64,000 bases of DNA, taken from the NCBI GenBank assembly GCA_965240325.2, contig OZ251241.1, positions 682,001 through 746,000 of the forward strand, given 5' to 3'. Origin of the DNA: Rebecca billardiae RCC1528. Its lineage: Eukaryota; Haptophyta. Within the stretch, counting starts at the first letter, position 1. Each line of letters begins with the position of its first letter. A program made the position numbers and the translations under genes. The notes beneath the pieces were generated by a model, which was given only the letters and a program-made list of their open reading frames with translations, ran no database searches and was not told the origin of the DNA. Below are positions 51,564 to 60,129 of the stretch, piece after piece.

Positions 51564-52831
51564 ATGGCGATGGCCGTCGCCGATAGCCGGGCTGCGCCGC
51601 CTGATTCGGACGCGGCTGCCGCGCCGAAGAACGCTGCTGACGCGGCAACGAAGCTGCCGGCGCGTGGCCCGCTCGTCATCAGCGGGTACTACATGGCGAA
51701 GGACGGGCGAACTGGTGAGGGGGCCGTGTACGACGTCATCGCCCGCCTGCCCGAGCTCGCCAGCCATCTGCGGCAACACCGTTACTGCGGTGTGCTCGAG
51801 CCCGTGCCGGGCGCGGCGGCCGGCACGTGCGTGTTTGCGCTCGTCGCAGAGGACGGCTCGACGCCGCGCCGGGCGTTCGTGCTCGCGCGTGGCAGCCGCG
51901 TGGACTTCTTCAAGTGCGCGCGCGCCGCCCTCGACGCCTCGGCCCACGAGCCCGAACTCGACGGCCGCGCGCCCGGCATGCACGCTCATGGCAAGGAGAC
52001 GAAGCGACGGCGGCTGGAGGCCGTGGCTGAGTTCAGCGAGGCGGTGTGCGTGGACACGCCGCTGCAGGTGGGGATGGAGGTGGCCTTCGCGTCCATTCCG
52101 GGCGGGCAGATCACTTGCACCGGCAAAGTGGTCAAGGTGCCACCAGCCACTGCAGGGCCACGGGCCGCGAGCGGCGGCGGCGGCAGCAGCGGTGGTGGCG
52201 GTGGCGAGCGACGCGGCACGACACGACAGCAGCGCGGTGGCGGCGTGGCTGCTGCGACGCGCGAGGTCGTAGTGAGGTCCGCGCGCGACCACGTGGTGTA
52301 CGTGTTCGATGTCTCAGCGCTGCGCATGCGCCCTGCCGGCGCTACCGAGGGCGCGCCTGCTGCAGCAGAGAACGCTCCAGCCTCTCCCTCCGCAGCGCCG
52401 TTGCCAGCCGCTTCGGATGTGGCGCTGCCACCGACGAACGCGGGCACTGTGGCGCCCTTGGGCGTGGAGCTGATCGACTTGTGTTCTGTCTCACGCAGCC
52501 GAGCTGGTGACGACGACGACGAGGCTTGCGAGCAGGGCGCCGCGCACGACAGCGCTGATGCGCCCGAGTCCTTTCAGCAGCAGCAGCCGCAGCCGCAGCA
52601 GCCGCAGCAGACGCAGCAGACGCAGACGCAGACACCGCAGACACCACAGACACCGCAGACACCACAGACACCGCAGACACCGCAGACACCGCCACCGCAG
52701 CCACAGCCGCAGCAGCAGCGGCAGCAGCAGCCACAACCGCAGCAGCAGCCGCCGCAGCCACAGTCGCCGTCGCCGCTGCAGCCACCGCAGCCGCAGCCGC
52801 AGCCGCCGCAGCCACAGCCGCGGCCACAGCA

Positions 52832-52862
<31 letters not shown>

Positions 52863-55070
52863 CCGCCGCCGCAGCCACAGCCGCAGCCGCAGCCGCAGCA
52901 ACCGCCGCCGCCGCCGCAGCAGCAGCTGCATCAACCCTCTCATGGCGCGTTCGCCCTCGACAGCCCCTCGCGCGAGCTGATCGATTGCATGCAGCGCTGG
53001 CTTGTGGACGTGCGCACGTGCGCCAACGCCGCGCTGCTGCTGCCCGCCGTGTGCGCCGTGTCTGGCTGCTGTCTAGAGGCCCTCGACGCGTTCGGTCGCT
53101 CTGCGCTGCCGGCGGCGCAAACGCTCGAGATCGCGCAGCGGCTGTGCTCGCGCTGCGTCACCGAGGTGTTAGTACCAGTGCCAGAGCTGACGGCAGCAGT
53201 GCTGGGCACACCGCAGCCGCCGCAGCCGCCGCCGCAGCCGCCGCAGCCGCAGCAGCCGCAGCCGCAGCCGCCGCAGCCGCAGCCGCCGCAGCCGCAGCAG
53301 CCGCAGCAGCCGCAGCCGCAGCAGCCGCAGCCGCCGCAGCCGCAGCCGCAGCCGCAGCAGCCGCAGCCGCAGCAGCCGCAGCCGCAGCCGCACGTCGCAG
53401 CTCGCGGGGCCGGCGCTGGCGCGGCGGAGGCGACGGCTGGTGGCGTGTCAGACGGGGCGGCGAATGTGGCGGCCGCAGCCTGCATGGCAGAACGGGGGCA
53501 GGCGCCGCCGCCGTCCTTGGGCAATGGGGTGCAGCCGGATGCGAGCGCGCGGCAGGCATCGGCTGCCGCCGCCGCCGTCGCGGTTGGAGCGCAGCGTACT
53601 CCCGCAGACGCGCTCATCCCCGCCACTGCGGCTGAAGCTACGCCTCGCGGCCGCCACCGAGCTCTTGGCGCCCCGGCGATGGGGGCCGCCCCATACGGCT
53701 CTGGCGACGGCCGCTCGCAGCGCAGGCAGCCGCGCTACAACGTCGTGCTCGACGAAGACAGCAGCAGCGAGGGCAGCGGCGCAGAGGGGTGGCGCTTTGC
53801 AGCAGGCGGCGCGGCCGCCCGCCGCTGTCCAGGGCGTGTGCGCGGCGCTGTCTTGTGCTCAGACTTGTGTGATGGTGACGCGATGGAGGTGGCGGATGCA
53901 GGCGGAGGCTCAGAGCGGGACGCGCTGGAGGCGGAGGCAGAGGTCGCTGGCGCAGAGCTTGCCGAAGGCCCCGGCCCGCTCGCGGAGGCGCCCCCCGCAC
54001 CGGCAGCGGCTGAGAGCGCGCGGCTCCCCTGCGAGCTGACACCCATCTGGCCTGCGGGGCCGGGGTGCGCGGCAGCACCGCCGCGCCCTGTGGCCGCGCC
54101 GCTCCCCGTGGCAGCGCTCTGGGCCGGGGCCGCCCCGTCTGCCGCGGACCAGGGCGCGCCCCGGCTGCCTCCGAGTGGCGCGCCATCGCCACCGACTGCA
54201 GGCCAGCCCCAGCCGGGCACCGCCCAGCCGAGAGAGCCTCAGCTGCCTCAGCTGCCTCGGCTGCCAGCAGGCGCGGCGGTGCCCGCCGGGGAGCTCGGCA
54301 CGGCTGCCGAGCCCGCTGCCGCCCCAGCCGCGACGGCTGGCGCCCCCGCTGGCACGGAGGGCACGGAAGCGGCGCAGAGCGCCACGTGGGCCCCCGCGCA
54401 CGAAGGCACCGCCGAGCCAGAGCGCGCGCCGGATGAGGCTGAGTCGGAGCTGCGGCGGGAGAGCGCTACTCGGCAGGAGCAGGAGCGCAGGGCGGCGGCT
54501 GCTGAGTCGCGGGCCGACGAGCTGGAGCGGCGCTGCGCCGAGCTCGAGCACAGGCTCCGGCGCGCGGAGGAGGCGGAGATGCGCACAGCCGACGAGCTGG
54601 CGAGCGAGCGCGCGACGCGAGAGATTGCAATCGCCGAGCATCAGCAGGCGCTTGCGGAGGCGGCGCAAGCGCGAGCCCGCGCGAGCGAGGTGTACGAGCG
54701 CACGCTGCACGAGCTGCGCGACCAGCTCGAGGCGGAGCAGCAGAAGTGCCGCCAGCTCACCGAGGTGCTGGGCGCGCGAGAGGAAGCGCAGGTGCGGGCG
54801 CAGCCAACGGGCGGTGTGGGCTGGGGCGACTACTTGCACTTGCAGCAGCAGCTGCCGGCGCCGCAGCTGCAGCAGTCGCAGCCGCCGTTGCAGCAGGCGC
54901 CGCAGCCATCGTTGCTGCAGCAGACACCGACGCCGCCTGCACAGCCGCACCTGCTGCCCCATCAGCGGCAAGCTGCACAGCAGCCACTGGCCCAGTCAGC
55001 CCAGCAGCCGCCGCAGCCGCCACTCCCACAGCAGCCGGTGCCTCGGCAGCAGCACCGGCTGACGCTGTGA
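51564..55070 (+). CDS. Gln/Pro-rich protein with C-terminal coiled coil, unrecognised
   Basis: Single exon, 1,168 residues from the ATG at 51564 (GCCGCCATGG context, MAMAVADSRAAPP); the frame is open further upstream but arginine-rich. Residues about 35-125 look globular (GPLVISGYYMAKDGRTGEG ... VLARGSRVDFFKCARAAL). Residues about 335-455 and 550-610 are Gln/Pro tracts (PQTPQTPQ and PQPQQP units), with a short Cys-containing globular block between (RELIDCMQRWLVDVRTCANA). Residues about 955-1075 are a charged coiled coil (RRAEEAEMRTADELASERAT), and the C-terminus is again Gln/Pro-rich. The composition resembles transcriptional coactivators or RNA-granule proteins, but no family can be named. 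Confidence 0.65.
52577..52932 (+). repeat. CAG/CCG-type coding repeat (Gln/Pro tract 1)
   Basis: Imperfect mix of CAG, CCG, CCA and ACA codons, including an ACACCGCAG array at about 52630-52690. It encodes poly-Gln/Pro/Thr. Confidence 0.9.
53212..53391 (+). repeat. CAGCCG coding repeat (Gln/Pro tract 2)
   Basis: Almost pure CAGCCG/CCGCAG hexamer array of 180 nt with few interruptions. It is likely polymorphic. Confidence 0.9.
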
Positions 55071-55462
55071 TTCAGCAGCCGTCTGATCCGTTTATCAGAT
55101 TCAGAAATATAATATCGCGACGAATTCATCAGTACTACTATGAGTGATACATGACGACGAATAAGTCCGGGCGGCTTAAGTTGAAGCGCGCTGCTTCAAC
55201 TTAAAAGGCGGCTTAAGTTGAAGCGCGCTGCCTCCTGAATCCTGATAATGCCCGCCGGGCCCGCCGCCCGGTCGTCGTCGACGCCCGGCGGTGGCCGCCC
55301 GCGGCGAATCCGAGAACGGCAGCCCGGCTTCTTCGTTCTTGTAAAACACACTGTGCACGTTGTGGCTGTATATATATGTACACCACCGGCTGGCGCGCTG
55401 ACGACAAATTCCAGAACCGGCGCGCAGAGCGTCGGCGACATGGGCGGGCCAAGGTCGGCCGG
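55071..55462. other. Convergent 3' spacer with hairpins
   Basis: Between the Gln/Pro gene (plus) and MOZART1 (minus), both ending here. It holds the hairpin at 55176-55204 plus a partial direct copy of its left half at about 55208-55231. Confidence 0.6.
55176..55204. terminator. Perfect 12-bp stem-loop between convergent genes
   Basis: TTAAGTTGAAGC, then a 5-nt loop, then GCTTCAACTTAA. The left arm and its GGCGG lead recur downstream. Its position between two converging stops suggests a 3'-end or transcript-separation role; that is inference. Confidence 0.35.
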
Positions 55463-55852
55463 TCACGCGAAGACGGGGGGCTCAGCGGTCGGGTCGAGCT
55501 CGCCCACCGCGACGCGCAGCGCGGCTGCTTCGCGCCGCAGCTCCTTCACGACGGCGGCGAGTGCCTCCGGGTTGACGCCCTGCTCGCAGAGGGCGACGAG
55601 GATGGCGAGCGTCTCCTTGTCCAGGCCGGTCTCGAGCAGCTGCGAGATCTCGAAGAGGGCTGCGAGCGCGGCACGGGCCGGCGGGCCGCGCCGAGGCGCG
55701 CGCACGACGCGTCTCGTGAGCGCGCATGCGCCGCTCGCGGCGCGCGGCGATGGCACAGACGGTACGCGCGATGACATGACGCGGGTCGCGCTGCGCGCAC
55801 TGTCCAGCGTGTCCCCGCTCCCCTCGTCTGTGTCCGCCGCGACGTGCGCCAT
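55463..55852 (-). CDS. MZT1: MOZART1, gamma-tubulin complex microprotein
   Basis: Two exons on the minus strand (55852-55801 and 55659-55463) joined across a 141-nt GT-AG intron encode 82 residues, the same length I recall for human MZT1. MOZART1 binds GCP proteins and recruits and activates the gamma-tubulin ring complex at microtubule-organising centres. After splicing, the protein reads [19 protein letters not shown] and continues [19 protein letters not shown], then [12 protein letters not shown]. This matches the family pattern of a helix ending LLETGLD, then LCE-G-NPEAL, then VIKELR. The unspliced frame hides this because the intron is open. The Met at 55852 ([10 protein letters not shown]) is the natural start. 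It is divergent from the gelsolin gene, across the inverted-repeat structure. Confidence 0.92.
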   Translation of the reverse strand: MAHVAADTDEGSGDTLDSARSATRVMSSRVPSVPSPRAASGACALTRRVVRAPRRGPPARAALAALFEISQLLETGLDKETLAILVALCEQGVNPEALAAVVKELRREAAALRVAVGELDPTAEPPVFA

Positions 55853-56065
55853 CGCGGCTTGAGGGCAAGGCGCGCTTGCCCAAGGCCGAGGCCACCGCCC
55901 ACCGGTCGCTCGTGTCGCCCGGACTCGACAGCGCCCCATCAGCAGGAGTGGCTCGGCACTCTCTCATCAGTGTTTTTCGTCAGGTTCGCGAGTAGCCGCC
56001 TGATGAGTCCACTCCACCGAAATCGCGGGTTGGCCCGGCCTCCTCGCTCTCCTACGGCCCGGGGG

Positions 56066-57367
56066 CTTGTCAGACAAACCCACGGGGGCGGCGGAATGTC
56101 CGGAAAGCGCAGATCACCAACCGGACGGCCGGCTCCCCACGGGGAGCCGGCCGTCCGGTGCGCAGCAAATAGGCGTCGCGCGTGCGCGGACGCCGGACGC
56201 CAGCCCTAACGGCGGGATGGTGTTCACCGGGCGACGCCCTTGGCGACGCGAGGGCCCGCCTGCGCCACGCGCCCAGGGCCGCATACGAGCTTGACAGCCG
56301 TGCGCGGGCGCCTCGTGGTGGCGAGAAGACCCGATGGCAGCATTTGCGCCGTCTTGTCCACGCCCTCGTCACCCTTTATGCGCGCAAAGACCTGCTAACT
56401 GGCACGCGCAGCTCTAGAATTGAAGGCCTGCCCGACGAGCATGATGGTCGGCACGCGTGCGCCCCTGAGGTATTCAATGGTCGGGTACTTTCACTTCTGT
56501 GCGAGGGGCCTGAGAGTACTGAGCATGAACGCTGCGCCTTGAGCCATGCTGGCATCAGTCAGACCGCACGCATGTATGTGAGACGGGCCAGTCGGAGAAT
56601 CGTCATCGGGCCGCCGCCGCCAGTTAGTCAGCCTTGCTTCTTCTCCACGCATAGCCTCGAGCAACAACTAGGCTAGCACATCTGTTGCGTCGACTTCCGA
56701 CACCTTGCGGTCTGCTTCGTCGCTCATGCCTCTATACCTCCCTACGAATGGCGGCATGCCCGGCTGGCGCGAGCCCCGGCCCGCCGTGAACGGTGCGCAC
56801 GCCGTCGCGGCGACCGGCCGACTCACAGCTGACCGGCTCCAGATCGGACCACACCGCGCCATGAGCGTGGGTGCACACGATTGTGCAGGCGATCGCACAC
56901 ATGTCGAGCGCACTGTCTACGGCCAGCAGGTGCCCAAGAACGCACTGTGCTGCAACATGTGCATTTGAGTTCGAACAATCTGCTCACCAAGCAACAAAAC
57001 CGCTCATCTCCGCTGAGTACGCGAGGGCATCGTCGCGCGCTGGGGCTCGTCGATGCGCCAACACCTAGGCCCATCGGGCAGAGGCCGTGGCTCGTCTTAA
57101 TTGGGCCTCTGGCACACGCGCGCGCGCGCTCTCGCGCGGCGGGCCGCCTCCTGGACGCGTCGCGCGGAAAGTAGCCGGGCCCTGCGCGCGGCGAGGGCGG
57201 CGAGGGCGGGCGGGAGCGCGCGCGATTGAGCCCCATAGGTGTCTTGAGCCGCGCCGACCTCGCGCGCGCACCCGCAGCGGCCGTGGGTGCGCGTCCGAGC
57301 GCGCCGCGTGAGGCCGCCATCGCGCCGTGCGCGCGCGGGGCCGTCCCCCGTGGGTTTGTCTGACAAG
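56066..57367. mobile_element. DNA-transposon-like insertion with 23-25 bp terminal inverted repeats
   Basis: The left end 56066-56088 (CTTGTCAGACAAACC, then CACGGGGG) is an exact inverted copy of the right end 57345-57367. The flanks read CCGGGGG on both sides. The uninterrupted right arm of the large inverted repeat contains the empty site with a single CCGGGGG, so a 7-bp target duplication fits exactly. Because of the G run, a TIR one or two bases longer with a 5- or 3-bp duplication fits equally well. The element is 1,302 bp. It has a 19-bp-arm hairpin near its left end and no intact transposase. A minus-strand reading around 56330-56440 (VPTIMLVGQAFNSRAARA, then QVFARIKGDEGVDKTAQML) is protein-like but broken. 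Probably non-autonomous. Confidence 0.8.
56120..56159. repeat. Perfect 19-bp stem hairpin near the left end of the insertion
   Basis: ACCGGACGGCCGGCTCCCC, then AC, then the exact reverse complement. A two-nucleotide loop makes this almost a cruciform. It is subterminal, about 55 bp from the element's end. Confidence 0.9.
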
Positions 57368-58101
57368 CCGGGGGGGGGCCGGGCCGCTTGCGCGGCGGCC
57401 CGGCCTCCGTGCATGCACGCGGCGTGTGCGGAGATCATACGGCGATCGCCCGAGATCATAAGTCGCGTGCGCGGGCCGCCCTACCGCGGGGTGCGCGCGC
57501 GTGTTCGCACCCTGGCCGCCCGCATCGCCCGCGGCAGGCCGTCGCGCGCGCTCGCGGGCGGGCGCCAGGGTGCCCGGAACCCGGTCTCGCCGTCGGTTCG
57601 CGCCCGCGCGCCTTCCGCCGCCGCCGCGGCCCGCCGGAACGCCCGCAACGCGCTGCCTGTATGGCCCGGTGAAAGCGCGGCCGCGTGGCGAGGCGAGGAC
57701 GGCGATGTCAGGGCGGCGCGCGTGCGTGTGACGTGTCTCGTGCGGTACTCTCGTCGACCGACCAGCGTCACGCGCGCCGCGGCTCCCGTTGCAACCACGC
57801 GCCGCGCGCGTGCCGCTCGGCGCGGCTGAGCCACTGCTCTGACGGCTCGTCGGTCAGCGCGGCCAAGTCGCACCCGCGACGGGCAGACGAGGCCGCGCGC
57901 CGGCTCCACGGGCGCAGGACTACACGCGCTATCCTCCCTCCGCGAGGGGTAGGCGGCTGCGCCTCGAGACTGCCGCCGCGGCCGTGCCGCGCCCGAGCGT
58001 GTGATCGGACGGCACTGACCGCGGGCACGTGCCAGCGGTGGGGCGCGGCGCGCGGCGCGGCGCGTCGAGCGCAGTCACGCGGACGGCACGGCGACGATCC
58101 G

Positions 58102-59223
58102 ACGCACTCCTCGGGTAAGAGTTCGGCCCGTAGCGCTTGCTCCGCGTTGCGTGTCCCTGCAGCACGAAGTCAGTTACGCACGCGTCGCAAATGACTTGCT
58201 CTCTTGACTCCAGCCTGCAGCCCAGCACCTGTAAGGCGCGCGGGCTTGCTGTGACACAGACTGGCAGCCAACCAGCTCACGGGCCAACACGACTTTCAGC
58301 CTAGCGATGCGTGGAATCGCGTGCTCATCTGTAGAGCTACCAACACTCGAGAGACGATGCATGTTGTTAGTCGCTGTGCCGTCCTAATGACTCCACTCGA
58401 CGAGCAGCGCCGCGCGCCGCGGCCCACTGGCACTGCGCTGGCATCTATTGTTCAGTACGTGGGTCCAGATGAAGTTTGAAGGGAAGCCATGGTGGGCGTG
58501 AAAGCCCGTCCCACCGCGCGCCACAGCCGGGTCACCGGGGCGTGGCGTAGGCAGGTCGGCGTGACCATACGAGCGCGTGGGCATGAGTGACAACTTCCCT
58601 TCTTCAAACTTTTCGACCACTCTCACGTCCACGTCCACGTCCTCGGGCTCGTGCGACCGGCGCGCGTGAAGCTGAGCAGCATGGGAAGGATGGGCAAGTA
58701 GGGGCCAGGGTCACCCTTCTGAATGCTGAACTCTCGGGCATGTCGTGCGAGGATGCCGAACTGTCGCTGTTCCGTCTCACTCCACACGCCTTGCGTCTGA
58801 CGGGCAAGGTTGGCTGCGCAGTAGTCGTGCGACTGCGTCAGACAGCTGCCGCTGAGCGATGCTGCGACTACGTGTGTCGCGCCTGACATTTGACAACAGC
58901 GCGGCCATCATCGACGAACATGCTGGCTAGCGCTGGGCTGATCAGGGCTGATAGCAACCTGCTCTGGGACTACGCCACGCGGTTCGGCGACCACGCCACC
59001 GCTCGATGCCCATCCGGAGGCATGGACGTGCCGCACTACCTGGCCAGCCATCGCCATGAGGTGGCCGTAGTGCTAAGTGTGTAGCCCGCTGTGCCGTCCG
59101 ATCACACGCCCGGGCGCGGCACGGCCGCGGCGGCAGTCTCGAGGCGCAGCCGCCTACCCCTCGCAGAAGGAGGCTAGCGCGTGCAGGCATGCGCCCGAAG
59201 AACGCGGCCTCGTCTGCCCGTCA
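58102..59223. other. Spacer between inverted-repeat arms, with coding relic
   Basis: About 1.1 kb of lower GC. On the minus strand 58889-58623 reads MSGATHVVAASLSGSC ... WSETEQRQFGILARHAREF, ending near LSFTRAGR. The next frame, from about 58650 to 58384, continues EDVDVDVRVVEKFEEGKLSL ... HHGFPSNFIWTHVLNN. Together they look like one protein with a single frame change, but I recognise no family. Near 59091 a third, partial copy of arm sequence begins. Confidence 0.5.
58384..58889 (-). pseudogene. Frameshifted coding relic inside the inverted-repeat spacer
   Basis: Two overlapping minus-strand frames (58889-58623 and 58638-58384) have ordinary amino-acid composition (aromatic, acidic and basic residues mixed), unlike the Arg/Ala shadow frames around them. 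The switch near 58630 lies in a GACGTG triplet-like run (ACGTCCACGTCCACGTCC on the plus strand), a typical slippage site. It may be what is left of the gene carried by the element. No domain can be named. Confidence 0.4.
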
Positions 59224-59228
59224 CGGGT
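59091..59228. repeat. Partial direct copy of inner arm sequence
   Basis: GTGCCGTCCGATCACACG onward at 59091 matches 59310 onward for about 140 bp with roughly ten differences and a small indel (offset 219, rising to 224). It is older than the near-identical arms. Confidence 0.8.
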
Positions 59229-60011
59229 CGTCGCCGTGCCGTCCGCGTGACTGCGCTCGACGCGCCGCGCCGCGCGCCGCGCCCCACCGCTGGCACGTGC
59301 CCGCGGTCAGTGCCGTCCGATCACACGCTCGGGCGCGGCACGGCCGCGGCGGCAGTCTCGAGGCGCAGCCGCCTACCCCTCGCGGAGGGAGGATAGCGCG
59401 TGTAGTCCTGCGCCCGTGGAGCCGGCGCGCGGCCTCGTCTGCCCGTCGCGGGTGCGACTTGGCCGCGCTGACCGACGAGCCGTCAGAGCAGTGGCTCAGC
59501 CGCGCCGAGCGGCACGCGCGCGGCGCGTGGTTGCAACGGGAGCCGCGGCGCGCGTGACGCTGGTCGGTCGACGAGAGTACCGCACGAGACACGTCACACG
59601 CACGCGCGCCGCCCTGACATCGCCGTCCTCGCCTCGCCACGCGGCCGCGCTTTCACCGGGCCATACAGGCAGCGCGTTGCGGGCGTTCCGGCGGGCCGCG
59701 GCGGCGGCGGAAGGCGCGCGGGCGCGAACCGACGGCGAGACCGGGTTCCGGGCACCCTGGCGCCCGCCCGCGAGCGCGCGCGACGGCCTGCCGCGGGCGA
59801 TGCGGGCGGCCAGGGTGCGAACACGCGCGCGCACCCCGCGGTAGGGCGGCCCGCGCACGCGACTTATGATCTCGGGCGATCGCCGTATGATCTCCGCACA
59901 CGCCGCGTGCATGCACGGAGGCCGGGCCGCCGCGCAAGCGGCCCGGCCCCCCCCCGGGCCGTAGGAGAGCGAGGAGGCCGGGCCAACCCGCGATTTCGGT
60001 GGAGTGGACTC
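59224..60011 (-). repeat. Right arm of large inverted repeat (intact, keeps the empty site)
   Basis: 788 bp, the reverse complement of the left arm. At 59947-59955 it has nine C where the left arm carries the insertion, giving the pre-insertion sequence. CCGCCTG occurs just outside both arms (55996-56002 and 60011-60017), a candidate 7-bp target duplication for the whole structure. It ends about 120 bp before the gelsolin start. Confidence 0.92.
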
Positions 60012-60129
60012 CGCCTGTAAAGCGTCGGAAACACGCGGTGCCTGCACAGCCGTCTTCTCCGGTCATGAGTCTGTCGCGAGTGTGGCCGCCAACCTGCCCG
60101 GCTTTCACCGCGCGCCCGATTCTCATCTC

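Larger units (their letters stand above)
56005..58101 (+). repeat. Left arm of large inverted repeat (interrupted by an insertion)
   Basis: Counting without the 1.3-kb insertion, this arm is 788 bp and corresponds base for base to the reverse complement of 59224-60011. The outer part is 56005-56065 and the inner part about 57368-58101. Every stretch I compared is identical apart from one difference at the extreme inner end. The arm starts within about 150 bp of the MOZART1 start codon. Confidence 0.92.

Noticed and set aside
53212-53391. Possible CRISPR-like repeat array
   Set aside because: It is a hexamer coding repeat without unique spacers, inside a eukaryotic gene.
57287-58194. Arginine-rich ORFs in the left arm, repeated in the right arm
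   Set aside because: They recur only because the DNA is duplicated. Composition matches shadow frames and no domain is present.
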